This document shows positions 42,658 to 51,842 of a stretch of DNA of 64,000 nt, one piece after another; position 1 is the first letter of the stretch; each line of letters opens with the position of its first letter. A program made the position numbers and the translations under genes. This stretch comes from Viridibacterium silvisoli (GTDB taxonomy: Bacteria > Pseudomonadota > Gammaproteobacteria > Burkholderiales > Rhodocyclaceae), in assembly GCF_036017035.1 (NCBI RefSeq), contig NZ_JAYXHS010000001.1:1798001-1862000 (forward strand). Reading direction: 5' to 3'. The notes below the pieces were generated by a model. It did no database searches and was not told where the DNA came from. It saw only the letters and a list, made by a program, of their open reading frames with translations.

Positions 42658-43046
42658 CTCTTACCTCCGCTAGGATTCAATTGGGTTTCGCCGCAGGCAC
42701 ACATCGGAAGGTGCCTTAACGAACGCAGCTTGATTCTAGGGAGCCCCCTCGCTTGCCCGGCGCATGAGAGGCATACGTAAAACCCTATGTGCCTCAGTGG
42801 TGCGCTTTGCCGCGAAATTCATGCACGGTTTCAGCGCTACGACGGAAATTCCGGCTTTGCGAAAACCCTTGTCTGGTGGGTGTTGTGGCGATGCTTACAG
42901 CATGTCTCGGGGCTGCGCACTGCAAAGCTGCACGAAATGGCTTGTTTGCAGTGCGCGGGAAAACGTCATTTCACATTCGCGGTATAAACGTTTGCACATG
43001 TGCCCGTGGCAAATCCGCAACACATAACAGGGGTATGGCGGCGGAA
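42658..43046. other. Intergenic region upstream of the Tsx-like gene
   Basis: No gene is convincing. A GAGGCA/TGCCTC imperfect inverted repeat at about 42769-42795 may be a regulator site for the channel gene. I see no clear sigma-70 or sigma-54 promoter, and no strong terminator for the reductase gene that ends at 43047. Confidence 0.5.
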
Positions 43047-44081
43047 TCAGCGGTCGATGACCAGGCATGCGCCTGCACAGCGCGACACGCAGGGCAGGAT
43101 GAGCTTGTTACCGGCCTGCTCGGCGCTCGAAAGATAGGCATCCAGATGTTCCGGCGTGCCATCGAGTACATCGCTCAGGCATGCGCCGCACACGCCTTGC
43201 TCGCAGGAGCTTGGGATGTCTACACCATGCGCGCGAGCGACGCCAATGATGGACTCGCCCCGCGTCACCTCCGCCTCTATCTTGCTGCGTGCGAAGACGA
43301 TGCGGAAACTGCCGCTGGGCAGGGCCTCGCCGGAAACAGGTTTCGCGGGCGTAGCTTCGGTGCCGAAGCGTTCGCTGCGTAGTTGCGCGGCAGGTATGCC
43401 CGCAGCGGCGAGCGTCTTTTCCACCGCATCCATGAAGGCAGCGGGGCCACAGGTGTAGAACACCGTGCCGGGGCGTCGCGCATGCATGGCGGCAAGTGCA
43501 CGCAAGGTCTGCAATGTCCCCTCGGCGTCGAGTCCATGATGCAGGTGGCTGCGCTGACTCAGTCTATCGCTGAAGGCTGCATGCAGATTGCTGCGCGCGA
43601 AGTAATGCATTTCGCATTCTGCGTGATCCTTCAGTGCGTTGAACATGGCGTAGAGCGGCGTGACCCCGATGCCGCCGGCGATCAGTACATGGGCGGTCGC
43701 CGCCATGTCGAGTCCGAACAGATTGCGTGGCGCGGATATCTGCACACGGTCGCCGGGGGCCAGACCATGCATGGCGCGCGAGCCGCCACGTGATTGCGCT
43801 TCGAGCTTGACGGCGATGCGATAGCTGCCCGTCTCGCCGGGGTGGTTGCACAGCGAGTAAGCGCGCGTAAGGCCGCCTGCCAGCCGCACCTGGATGTGGG
43901 CGCCGGGCGTCCAGTCAGGCAGTTGTTCACCAGGCAGGGGGGCAAGCTCGAAGCTGCGGATATCTTCCGCCTCGATGCGCACGCTGCGGACGAGCGTGTC
44001 GATGAAGGAGGGGGCGCTGTTCGACACGGAAGAGGCAACAGGCCGGAGCTGATCGGGCGCGCTGGTAAGGCTCGTGCTCAT
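43047..44081 (-). CDS. Rieske-oxygenase reductase (phthalate dioxygenase reductase/VanB family)
   Basis: A 344-residue class IA reductase. The FMN domain has RAYSLCNHP near 75-83; the NAD domain has LIAGGIGVTPLYAMF near 135-149 and FYTCGPAAFMDAV near 208-220; the C-terminal plant-type 2Fe-2S domain has CEQGVCGACLSDVLDG near 293-308. It takes electrons from NADH and passes them to Rieske oxygenases such as those at 49446 and 50655. It overlaps the amidohydrolase gene at ATGA and is the last gene of the operon. Confidence 0.93.
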   Translation of the reverse strand: MSTSLTSAPDQLRPVASSVSNSAPSFIDTLVRSVRIEAEDIRSFELAPLPGEQLPDWTPGAHIQVRLAGGLTRAYSLCNHPGETGSYRIAVKLEAQSRGGSRAMHGLAPGDRVQISAPRNLFGLDMAATAHVLIAGGIGVTPLYAMFNALKDHAECEMHYFARSNLHAAFSDRLSQRSHLHHGLDAEGTLQTLRALAAMHARRPGTVFYTCGPAAFMDAVEKTLAAAGIPAAQLRSERFGTEATPAKPVSGEALPSGSFRIVFARSKIEAEVTRGESIIGVARAHGVDIPSSCEQGVCGACLSDVLDGTPEHLDAYLSSAEQAGNKLILPCVSRCAGACLVIDR

Positions 44082-45505
44082 GCTGCCTCCGCGCGCGCGA
44101 TGAGTTTCCGCACAGCCGTGCGCGATTGATGGGCCAGCTCGGCCATGTCGAGGCCGGGCAGGGCGCCTTCGCTGACAATCTGTCGGCCGCCCACGAGCAG
44201 CGCACGCAGATGCGCTGTGCCACCACTTGCTACCGGGCCGATGGCGGGATCGTGCAAACCGAAGTAGCGCGGGTTGCGTGACAGGTCGTAGATCGCGATG
44301 TCAGCCGCCTGACCCGCTGCCAGCGTGCCGGTGCCGGGCAGGCCCAGCACGGCTGCCCCGCCTGCCGTACCCCAGCGCACGACCTCCTCCACGCTTGCCT
44401 CGTCGGCACCGGCTTCGCCCGAGCCAGCGCGAAACTTGGGCGTCGCCGCTTCGCCGCCCTTGGCGCGCTGCATGAGCCAGGTGGCGTGAACTTCCGAGAT
44501 CATGTCGGCCGCCTCGTTGGAAGCCGCGCCGTCGACGCCGATGGAAATGGGTACGCCCGCCGCTTCGAGCGCGCGGATCGGCGCGATGCCGCTACCCAGG
44601 CGGCCGTTGCTTTGCGGGCAATGCGCGATGCCGGTACGCGTCGCACCGAGCAGGGCAATCTCGTCCGGATCGAGTTTGACGAGATGGGCGAACCAGACGT
44701 CATTGCCGAGCCAGTCGATGGACTCGCAGAAGCGCACCGGGCTGATGCCGTGCGTACCGAACACGCTGTCCTGGTAGGCAACGGTCTCGGAGAGATGCGA
44801 GTGCAGGCGCAGGCCGAGCTTGCGCGCCAGCGCTGCGCACTCGCGAAGCTCTTCGGGGCGCATCGAATGCGGCGGCGTCGTCGGTGCCATCACCACGCGG
44901 CGCATCGCCGTGGGGGAGGCGTCGTGATAACGCGCGGCGAGGCGCTCCATGTCGGTCATGTAAGCGTCCATGGTTTCAGGTCGCAATGCTTGCGGCAGCT
45001 CCGCCTCGAGTTGGCGCGTGATCGTCGCGCCGCCACGGCACAGCACGAAACGCAGACCCAGCGCGTCGGCTTCCTCGAAGAGGATGGCCGAGGTATCGAA
45101 GTCCTGGCCGGGGTAGTAGAGATAGTTGTGGTCGGCGACCGTGGCGCAGCCGGACAGCGCGAGCTCGACGAGGCCGATGCGCGCTGCGAGGCGGAAGGAC
45201 TCTGCATCGAATGCGCCACGGAAGCGGTAGGGCGTTGCCGCCAGCCAGGGTGTGAGCGTCGCATTGATGCCTTGCGGCTCACCCTTGAGCAGCGCCTGGA
45301 AGAGGTGGTGATGGGTGTTGATCCAGGCGGGATAGATGACGCAGTCGGTGGCGTCGAGGGTATGCTCGCCGGGAGCTGCGGTGAGTTGGCCAATGGCTGC
45401 GATCTTGCCGTCGGTGATGCGGATATCGGGGCCGGCGTGGCGGGCCTTGTCGCCGGGCAAGCCGGTGAGGATGGCGGTGGCGTTCTTGATGAGTAGGGAG
45501 GTCAT
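44078..45505 (-). CDS. Amidohydrolase related to 8-oxoguanine deaminase
   Basis: A 475-residue TrzN/AtzA/8-oxoguanine-deaminase family enzyme. The metal HxH is INTHHHLFQALLKG near 64-77; later ligands are in LHSHLSET and SIGVDGAASNEAADM near 315. It differs from the copy at 26229 at several active-site blocks (CPQSNGRLGSG against CPCSNMRLASG), so it may deaminate a different purine or pyrimidine. ATG 45505 begins MTSLLIKNATAIL; the longer frame crosses the flanking repeat. It overlaps the reductase gene. Confidence 0.88.
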   Translation of the reverse strand: MTSLLIKNATAILTGLPGDKARHAGPDIRITDGKIAAIGQLTAAPGEHTLDATDCVIYPAWINTHHHLFQALLKGEPQGINATLTPWLAATPYRFRGAFDAESFRLAARIGLVELALSGCATVADHNYLYYPGQDFDTSAILFEEADALGLRFVLCRGGATITRQLEAELPQALRPETMDAYMTDMERLAARYHDASPTAMRRVVMAPTTPPHSMRPEELRECAALARKLGLRLHSHLSETVAYQDSVFGTHGISPVRFCESIDWLGNDVWFAHLVKLDPDEIALLGATRTGIAHCPQSNGRLGSGIAPIRALEAAGVPISIGVDGAASNEAADMISEVHATWLMQRAKGGEAATPKFRAGSGEAGADEASVEEVVRWGTAGGAAVLGLPGTGTLAAGQAADIAIYDLSRNPRYFGLHDPAIGPVASGGTAHLRALLVGGRQIVSEGALPGLDMAELAHQSRTAVRKLIARAEAA

Positions 45506-45560
45506 GGCGTTGCCTTCAAATTTTTCTGTGCGACAAGTCTGTGAGTTGGGGCGCGAGCGA

Positions 45561-45687
45561 TTTCCCCTCTCCCGCCCTCCGGGCACCTTCCCCCGCGGGG
45601 GAGGGAACGGCTGGAGTCCGCGTGCACGTTGCAGTCCCCTCTCCCTGAGGGAGAGGGTGGCCGTCAGGCCGGGAGAGGGGGAAGGGT
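45561..45687. repeat. Palindromic repeat family C, copy 2
   Basis: Ends TTCCCCTCTCCC and GGGAGAGGGGGAA are inverted; two inner hairpins (CCCCGCGGGG and CCCTCTCCCTGAGGGAGAGG) lie between. It fills most of the gap between the permease stop and the amidohydrolase start. Confidence 0.9.
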
Positions 45688-45721
45688 ACTTATTGGGAGC
45701 GATCCAGCTTGAGCGCTGGTG

Positions 45722-46528
45722 CTAGCCCATCTCACTTTCATGCCAATGCGAGAGAGAGATCTTGGCCAGCCAAGCCATTATCGAGAACAGCATGACGCCC
45801 GTAATCGAGATCAGCACCAGCGCAGCAAACAGGCGCGGGATGTTGATCTGGAAGCCCGCCTGCAGGATCTCGTAAGCCAGCCCCGCACCCGTACCGCCTG
45901 TACCTGCCACGAACTCCGCGACGACCGCGCCGATCAGTGCGAGGCCGCTCGAGATGCGCAGGCCGCCGAAGAAGTAAGGCAATGCACTTGGAATACGCAG
46001 GCGTACCAGTGTCTGCCAGCGGTTGGCACCGTTGAGTCGGAACAGGTTGAGCAGGCCCGGATTCACACTGCGCAGGCCCAGTACCGTGTTGGAGATGATG
46101 GGGAACAGGGCCACCAGGGTTGCGCACACCACCAGCGCCAGCGTCGGGTTCTTCACCCAGATGATGATCAGTGGTGCGATGGCGACTACGGGCGTGACCT
46201 GCAGCAGGATCGCGTAAGGGAACAGGCTGGTCTCGATCAGTTTGCTCTGCACGAACAGGAAGGCCGCGATGACACCCAGCACGACTGCCGTGAAGAAGGC
46301 GAGGAAGGTGATCTTCAGTGTCACGCCCAGCGCGCGCAGCAGGCCGGGGCCGTCGGTCCACAGCGTGGTGAGGATGTCGGTCGGCTTCGGAATGAGGTAG
46401 ATGGGCACCTTCCATGCGACGCAGAGAATCTGCCAGGCGATCAGCAGGACTGCGCCGACTATCAGCGGCGCGACGATCTTCACGACAGCGGGTTTGTGCA
46501 GAAGCGGCGTTTTCATCTTGATGTTCAT
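45722..46528 (-). CDS. ABC transporter permease, TauC/SsuC family, Rieske operon
   Basis: A 268-residue permease with six hydrophobic segments and an EAA loop (FRLNGANRWQTLVRLRIPS near 165-183). It belongs to the family that works with NMT1/TauA-type binding proteins, two of which are encoded in the same operon (48404 and 51998). It starts ten bases after the ATPase stop on the minus strand. Confidence 0.93.
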   Translation of the reverse strand: MNIKMKTPLLHKPAVVKIVAPLIVGAVLLIAWQILCVAWKVPIYLIPKPTDILTTLWTDGPGLLRALGVTLKITFLAFFTAVVLGVIAAFLFVQSKLIETSLFPYAILLQVTPVVAIAPLIIIWVKNPTLALVVCATLVALFPIISNTVLGLRSVNPGLLNLFRLNGANRWQTLVRLRIPSALPYFFGGLRISSGLALIGAVVAEFVAGTGGTGAGLAYEILQAGFQINIPRLFAALVLISITGVMLFSIMAWLAKISLSHWHESEMG

Positions 46529-46537
46529 GACCTTCTC

Positions 46538-47410
46538 CTAATGCTGGCCGCCGCTGGCGGCGTGCAGGCGTGCCGACAGGTCGCGGCAGTGGTGGGCGAA
46601 GCCATCGGACAGGCGGAACTCCTCGTCGCGTACCGGTTCGGGAATCGCTACGTCGGCGACGATGCGACCGGGGCGTGCTGCCATCATCACGACGCGGCTC
46701 GACAGGTACACGGACTCGTAGATGCTGTGCGTGACGAACACGACGGTGAGCTGCTGGTTGCGTGCAGCCCACAGCGCGCGCAGGTCGGCATCGAGCTTGT
46801 TGCGCGTGAACTCGTCGAGCGCGCCGAAGGGTTCGTCCATCAACAACACATCCGGTTCGGTGACCAGTGCGCGCGCGATGGAGGCACGCATCTGCATGCC
46901 GCCGGACAACTCGCGCGGATAGGCTTTACCGAAAGCGCCGAGGCCGACGGGTTCCAATGCTCTCTCGACGCGGGCGTCCGCTTCCGCGCGTGGCACACCG
47001 GCGAGGTCCAGTGGCAGGCGCACGTTCGTTGCGATATTGGCCCAGGGCATCAGCGTGGCTTCCTGGAACACCATCGCGATCTTCAGGCCGCTCTTCGCGG
47101 GTGTATCCGTACCCAGCCAGCGCAGGTGGCCGTGCGAAGGGGCTTCGAGGCCGGCGTACATCTTCAAGAGCGTGCTCTTGCCGCAGCCCGACGGGCCGAG
47201 CAGGGAGACGAAGTCACCGCGCTGGATGCGCAGGCGCACTTCATCGAGGGCACGCGTGCCGTTGCCATAGGTCTTCTCGACACGATTGGCGAAGAGCACG
47301 GTGTTCGCATCGGGCGTGAGTCGTTCGCCAAGGTCGCCTGAGGCGTCGTCGGGGGCGATCTCGCTGTATTTCATCAGCATGGAGTCTTCCTTTTCTTCTG
47401 GTCGCGTCAT
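46538..47410 (-). CDS. ABC transporter ATPase, TauB/SsuB family, Rieske operon
   Basis: A 290-residue ATPase. Walker A is GPSGCGKSTLLKMYAG near 75-90, signature LSGGMQMRASIARAL, Walker B LLMDEPFGALDEF. The N-terminal 40 residues are acidic and polar and could extend the family core. It forms the importer with the permease at 45722 and one or both binding proteins. Start at 47410, two bases after the 2OG-oxygenase stop. Confidence 0.93.
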   Translation of the reverse strand: MTRPEEKEDSMLMKYSEIAPDDASGDLGERLTPDANTVLFANRVEKTYGNGTRALDEVRLRIQRGDFVSLLGPSGCGKSTLLKMYAGLEAPSHGHLRWLGTDTPAKSGLKIAMVFQEATLMPWANIATNVRLPLDLAGVPRAEADARVERALEPVGLGAFGKAYPRELSGGMQMRASIARALVTEPDVLLMDEPFGALDEFTRNKLDADLRALWAARNQQLTVVFVTHSIYESVYLSSRVVMMAARPGRIVADVAIPEPVRDEEFRLSDGFAHHCRDLSARLHAASGGQH

Positions 47411-47412
47411 GG

Positions 47413-48402
47413 TCAGGCAGCTTTGCCGATATCCATGGAGGCCGCGAGCTTCTGGCGGATGTAGTCACCGGCCAGTACGGGTTGATAGAGCGGCGGTGCA
47501 TCGGCACTGCGGCAGGTGGGCAGGCAACGGACTTCGGTCGCGTCATTGGGGCCGGTGAAGGCGACCATCGACAGGCGCCGCGTCGAGCCACTGAGATGAC
47601 GCGGCGGGTTGCTCACGCGATGCAGCGTCGAACGCCAGCGGTCATTGGTCCAGCGTGCCATGAGGTCGCCCGCATTGATGACGAAACTTCCGGGAATGGC
47701 GGGCACGTCGTGCCATGTGTCATTGCCGTTGTCATCCCTTCGGCATATCTGCAGGCCGCCTTGCGCTGGATCCTGGCGCAGGATGGTGAGGCCGCCGTAG
47801 TCATGGTGGGCGCCATAGCGCAGCTGCCCGGCTGCGGGCGGCTCGATCTGATCGGGATAGTTGACGAAGCGCAGCGTCAGCGAGGGCTCGGTGAAACTCG
47901 ACTCGAAGTGATCCTCGGGCAGATCCAGCGCCAGCGCGGACATGCGCATCAGCTGGCCGCAAAGCGCGTGCATGGCGTCGAACCAGGCATTCACGCAAGG
48001 ACTCAGCGCGGCCGGCTCCGTTGGCCAGATGTTGGCTTTGCCAAGCCCGGCGCGCTCGCGTTGCAGCGAGCCGAAGACCAGCGCTTCGCACAGGTCGGGA
48101 GGCGTTTCACCGGCAAGCGTGGCAGCCACGCTTTCGATGCCCAGCGGCAGGTAGCCGCGGCCCTTTGCAGCTTCCGGCGGCATGTGTGCGACCTTCTCGG
48201 CGAACGGTCGTGCGAAGAAGTTGCTGGCCTGCGCGTACATCTCCTGCGCCAGCGTCTCCGGCACGCCATGACCGACGATGGCCGCGAAGCCGACCTGCTC
48301 GAATGCGGCGCCGAACTGGCGCGCGATGTCAGCCTTGTCGGCCGCATTGCCGTGCAGGAAGCCCGTCATATCGATGACGGGCACTATCGTCTGCGTCGCC
48401 AT
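47413..48402 (-). CDS. 2-oxoglutarate/Fe(II) oxygenase, isopenicillin-N-synthase-like
   Basis: A 329-residue non-haem iron oxygenase of the DIOX/IPNS class. The Fe ligands are H199 and D201 (AHHDYGG) and H261 (STLHRVSN); the 2OG-binding R-x-S is R276-S278 (RRLSMVAF). The N-terminal DIOX_N domain starts VPVIDMTGF. Such enzymes hydroxylate, demethylate or oxidise small molecules. It lies between binding protein and ATPase genes in an operon that also has two Rieske oxygenases, so it likely acts on the imported compound. The substrate is unknown. Confidence 0.92.
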   Translation of the reverse strand: MATQTIVPVIDMTGFLHGNAADKADIARQFGAAFEQVGFAAIVGHGVPETLAQEMYAQASNFFARPFAEKVAHMPPEAAKGRGYLPLGIESVAATLAGETPPDLCEALVFGSLQRERAGLGKANIWPTEPAALSPCVNAWFDAMHALCGQLMRMSALALDLPEDHFESSFTEPSLTLRFVNYPDQIEPPAAGQLRYGAHHDYGGLTILRQDPAQGGLQICRRDDNGNDTWHDVPAIPGSFVINAGDLMARWTNDRWRSTLHRVSNPPRHLSGSTRRLSMVAFTGPNDATEVRCLPTCRSADAPPLYQPVLAGDYIRQKLAASMDIGKAA

Positions 48403-48403
48403 C

Positions 48404-49399
48404 TCATTTCTCTCCGCTCTTGCCCGCGGCTGGCCCAGCGCTGACGAAATCAAGCGTGTAGGCGGCTTTGTAGTCGAGCTTGGCAGGGTAGACGCCTGCT
48501 GCGGCCATGGTGGTGAAGAACGCCTTCCAGCGCGCATCGCTCATCGCGCCAAGCCCGCCCTTCTTCGCATCGCCGCTGTCGATCAGGCCAAGCTCGCGCA
48601 TCTGTTTCATCTTGAAGTGGTAGAGCGGCTCGCCGTGTTGTGGGTTGGCGACCAGCGTCGCTTTCAATGCGGGTGTGTAATCGCCCTGCACGCATTGCTC
48701 CCAGCCCTGACGGCTGGCGTCGATGAAGGCGGCGACAGCAGCCTTGCGTTTCTCCAGCGTGCTGTTCATGCCGAACACGGTGGTCGCGTAGTTCTGGTAA
48801 CCGTAGTCAGCGAGCAGGATGGAGACGGGCGGCTTGGGCAGCTCCTTGCCGAGCAGCATCGCGTCTTCGGTGATGTAGCCCTGCTGCACGGCTTTCGGAT
48901 TGTTGAGGAAGGGCGCAGCGGAGTAGGTGTAGGGCCGCAGCTGGCTGTCCGAGAAGCCGTGCTTCTGCTTGAGGAATTGCCAGAACTCCGCCTGCGAGAA
49001 CTTCGCCACCATGATGGGGCGACCCTTGAGATCGGCCAGCGTCTTCACGCCCTGATCGGCATGCGCGACGAGTGTCTGCGGATCCTTCTGCAGATAGGCC
49101 GCAATGGTCTTCGCAGGGATCTTCTGATTGACCATGTTGAGCGTCGTGAAGCTCGAGCCCATGGCAAGGTCCAGCTCGCCCGAGGCAACGATCAGCGGGA
49201 TATTGCGGTCTGGCCCGCCGGGGATGATGTCTACGTCGAGCCCGGCCTTGTCGTAGAGGCCCGTTGCCTTCGCCTGGTAGAAGCCGCACATCTCGGCCTG
49301 CGGCAGCCAGTTGAGACCGAAACGGATTTTCTCGGCCGCCTGTGCGGACAAGCTGGAGAGACCCACGAGTGCGGTGGCGATGAGGGTGAGCTTGTGCAT
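48404..49399 (-). CDS. NMT1/THI5-like periplasmic binding protein 1
   Basis: A 331-residue binding protein. The signal peptide ends near residue 21 (SLSAQAAEK). The mature protein starts IRFGLNWLPQAEMCGFYQAK, the NMT1/THI5-like opening shared by pyrimidine and thiamine-precursor binders and by the NitT/TauT class. ASGELDLAMGSS near 75-86 is typical. It probably feeds the permease at 45722. It is related to the protein at 51998, with strongly similar layout. Confidence 0.92.
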   Translation of the reverse strand: MHKLTLIATALVGLSSLSAQAAEKIRFGLNWLPQAEMCGFYQAKATGLYDKAGLDVDIIPGGPDRNIPLIVASGELDLAMGSSFTTLNMVNQKIPAKTIAAYLQKDPQTLVAHADQGVKTLADLKGRPIMVAKFSQAEFWQFLKQKHGFSDSQLRPYTYSAAPFLNNPKAVQQGYITEDAMLLGKELPKPPVSILLADYGYQNYATTVFGMNSTLEKRKAAVAAFIDASRQGWEQCVQGDYTPALKATLVANPQHGEPLYHFKMKQMRELGLIDSGDAKKGGLGAMSDARWKAFFTTMAAAGVYPAKLDYKAAYTLDFVSAGPAAGKSGEK

Positions 49400-49445
49400 G
49401 GTGAATCTCCGGTGAATTGAGAAAGAGGCGAACTGAGGCATGAAG

Positions 49446-50468
49446 TCATGAGCCACGATGAATCTCCTCTTCGCCGTGCGCGGTGAGCAGGTCCATCAGC
49501 TGTTTGCGGATCATCAGGCCGGGCTTGTCAGAGGGCATGTGGAATTCCACGCGGCGACGCGTATCGACGCAGGCATCCGCATCGGTCGCTTCAAGGATGT
49601 CGCGGTCCTCGGCCGTGATGGCCGCGTCCCAGTCGATCAGTGCCTGCGTGCTGACGGATTCTTCGCTGTCGTTGCGATACAGCCACTGCACGAGAATCAT
49701 GTTCTCGTCATCGATCGGCGTGGCGCAGTTGTAGATGATGTGATCGATGCCACTGGCCGGGTACTTGCAGCCGAAGCGGCGGCAGAAGGGCAGGTAGTAG
49801 CGGTTGATCAGGTGACGCTCGGTGATCGGGTCGGTGGTGCCGGTGATGGCAAAGCTCGCTTCCGGATTGCGGATCGGCACGCGAGTTTCCGCTTCGAAAC
49901 CATAGTCGGTGTCGCGGAACTCGTAAGGTGCTGGCGTCGGCTGATCGAGGATGCCGAAGTTGGCCTTGTGCACGAAGCTGAAGTGCGAGTTGTCGAAGGA
50001 GTTCTCCATCATGCGCAGCGGGCTGGTCTTCCATTGCTCGTAGAACTGGAAGATGCGGCGATGCTCGGGCGAACTGTCTTCGGGGAAGTGCGGAATGTCG
50101 CGCAACGGGTCTTCCAGCGCGACCCACACATAGCCGTATTTTTCCTGGCAGTGGAAGGCGTCGACTTTCGCGCCCGAGGGAATGGCCGTGCCGGGGCTCT
50201 GCGGAATCTTCACGCAGGCGCCACTGCAGTCGTAAGTCCAGCCGTGATAACCACAGACGATGTTGTCGCCCTCGACGAAGCCTTTCGACAACTGCGCCGT
50301 GCGATGGCAGCAACGGTCGCGCAGCGCGGCGGGCGTGCCGTCCGCTTTCTTCCAGAGAACGATCTTCTCACCGAGCAGGGTGAAGGGCTTGGGGCCGTCG
50401 TCGAGCGATGTCATCGGCATCAGTGCGTACCAGAAGCGACGCAGAACTTTCTGTTTCGTAACCAACAT
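49446..50468 (-). CDS. Rieske non-haem iron oxygenase 1
   Basis: A 340-residue oxygenase alpha subunit. The Rieske ligands are C53, H55, C72 and H75; the mononuclear iron His are H162 and H167 (DNSHFSFVH). The family includes VanA-type demethylases and methylxanthine N-demethylases (NdmA group), but no closer substrate can be read. It is about two thirds identical by eye to the second copy at 50655. ATG 50468 begins MLVTKQKVLRRFWYA as in that copy. Partner reductase: 43047. Confidence 0.94.
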   Translation of the reverse strand: MLVTKQKVLRRFWYALMPMTSLDDGPKPFTLLGEKIVLWKKADGTPAALRDRCCHRTAQLSKGFVEGDNIVCGYHGWTYDCSGACVKIPQSPGTAIPSGAKVDAFHCQEKYGYVWVALEDPLRDIPHFPEDSSPEHRRIFQFYEQWKTSPLRMMENSFDNSHFSFVHKANFGILDQPTPAPYEFRDTDYGFEAETRVPIRNPEASFAITGTTDPITERHLINRYYLPFCRRFGCKYPASGIDHIIYNCATPIDDENMILVQWLYRNDSEESVSTQALIDWDAAITAEDRDILEATDADACVDTRRRVEFHMPSDKPGLMIRKQLMDLLTAHGEEEIHRGS

Positions 50469-50549
50469 GTTTCTACTCCTCAATCTTTACTACGCCAGCC
50501 GGTGTGCCGATGTGGTCGCCTTCGCTGGTCTTTCCATTCTTTCGAGAGC

Positions 50550-50672
50550 TGCCCTCACCCGGCCTGACGGCCACCCTCTCCCCGGCGGGGGAGAGGGAAC
50601 TGCCACGTGATGGTCGCTGCCGTTCCCTCGCCCGCTTGCGGGAGAGGGTGGCCGTCAGGCCGGGAGAGGGCA
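50550..50672. repeat. Palindromic repeat family C, copy 3
   Basis: Ends GCCCTCACCCGGCCTGACGG and CCGTCAGGCCGGGAGAGGGC are near-perfect inverted copies; two GAGAGGG-type hairpins lie inside. It fills the gap between the two Rieske genes, and its edge overlaps the end of the upstream one. Confidence 0.92.
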
Positions 50673-51722
50673 GGTGGTGACCTCACGAATCGGAATAATC
50701 GTCTTCGCTGCACGATGCACCTCCTGCTCCCCGTGTTGCTCAAGCAAAGCCAGCAACCGCTTCCGCATGATCAAGCCCGGCTGATCCGCCGCCATGTTCT
50801 GCTCGACCCGCCGCCCGAGATCCACCGGTGCATCGGCATCCACCGTTTCAAGAATTTCCTTGTCCTCTGCAATGACGCGCAGGTCCCATTCGTTCAGCTC
50901 GGCGGCCGGGCAATCCGCTTCCGTGTCGTTGCGGTACAGCCATTGCAGGATCTGTATGTTTTCGTCATCGATCGGCGTGGCGCAGGTGATGATCAGATGC
51001 TCGAGCCCGTTCGGATAGTTGAGGCCCAGGCGACGGTTGAAGGGCAGGTGCCACTGGTTACGGAAGTGGCGCCGCGTTGTCGGCTCGGTCGTACCGGTGA
51101 TGCGATGCGAGGCCGGCGGGTTGTTGATGGTGAGCTTTGTCTCGGCTTCGAAGCCGTAGTCGGTTTCCGTGATGCCGAAGAACTCCGGCTTCTGCTGCGA
51201 GAACTGGCCGAAGGTGCCTTTGTGCACGAAGGCGAAATGCGCAGCGTCGAAGGAGTTTTCCATCAGGCGCAGCGCGCCCGTTTTCCAGCTCACATCGAAC
51301 TGCTGGATGCAGCGATAACTGCCTTCAGCGTGTTCCGGAATGTCCATGATGGGCTTGAGCGGATCTTCGAGCGCAACCCACACGTAGCCGTATTTCTCCT
51401 GGCAGGGGAAGGCCGGGACTTTTGCGCCGGCGGGAATTGCCATCGCAGGCGCTTGCGGAATCTTCACGCAGCTGCCGCTGCAGTCGTATTGCCAACCGTG
51501 ATAGCCGCAGACGATATGATCGCCCTCGACGAAGCCCTTCGAGAGCTTCGCCGTGCGGTGACAGCAACGGTCGCGCAATGCGGCGGGCGTGCCGTCGGAT
51601 TTCTTCCAGAGGACGATCTTCTCGCCGAGTAGCGTGAAGGGCTGCGGGCCGGCGTCGAGCTTGCTGATCGGCATGATCGCGTACCAGAAACGACGCAGGA
51701 CTTTCTGTTGTGTGACGAGCAT
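50655..51722 (-). CDS. Rieske non-haem iron oxygenase 2, tail supplied by a repeat
   Basis: A 355-residue paralogue of the previous gene. Rieske ligands C53, H55, C72, H75 are in the same positions; mononuclear iron His lie in DAAHFAFVH. It extends about 15 residues beyond the paralogue, and the last five codons plus the TGA stop (50655-50657) belong to the family C palindrome, so the C-terminus CPLPA is probably acquired. It may form a mixed oligomer with the other copy or act on a second position of the substrate. Confidence 0.93.
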   Translation of the reverse strand: MLVTQQKVLRRFWYAIMPISKLDAGPQPFTLLGEKIVLWKKSDGTPAALRDRCCHRTAKLSKGFVEGDHIVCGYHGWQYDCSGSCVKIPQAPAMAIPAGAKVPAFPCQEKYGYVWVALEDPLKPIMDIPEHAEGSYRCIQQFDVSWKTGALRLMENSFDAAHFAFVHKGTFGQFSQQKPEFFGITETDYGFEAETKLTINNPPASHRITGTTEPTTRRHFRNQWHLPFNRRLGLNYPNGLEHLIITCATPIDDENIQILQWLYRNDTEADCPAAELNEWDLRVIAEDKEILETVDADAPVDLGRRVEQNMAADQPGLIMRKRLLALLEQHGEQEVHRAAKTIIPIREVTTCPLPA

Positions 51723-51842
51723 GTGAGCTTCTCCATGCCTGGTGGCGATCTCTCCTCGCCTTCAGCCGGCGCGCCAAGATGGTCGCCTTCGCTGAGTTGC
51801 TGCTGTGCCATTTGCGGCGTGTGTCTATTGCGCGTTGTCATC

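Noticed and set aside
45719..47341. Plus-strand ORF of 540 codons opposite the permease and ATPase
   Set aside because: It spans two real minus-strand genes and their gap, and its protein is Gln/His/Arg-rich without motifs.
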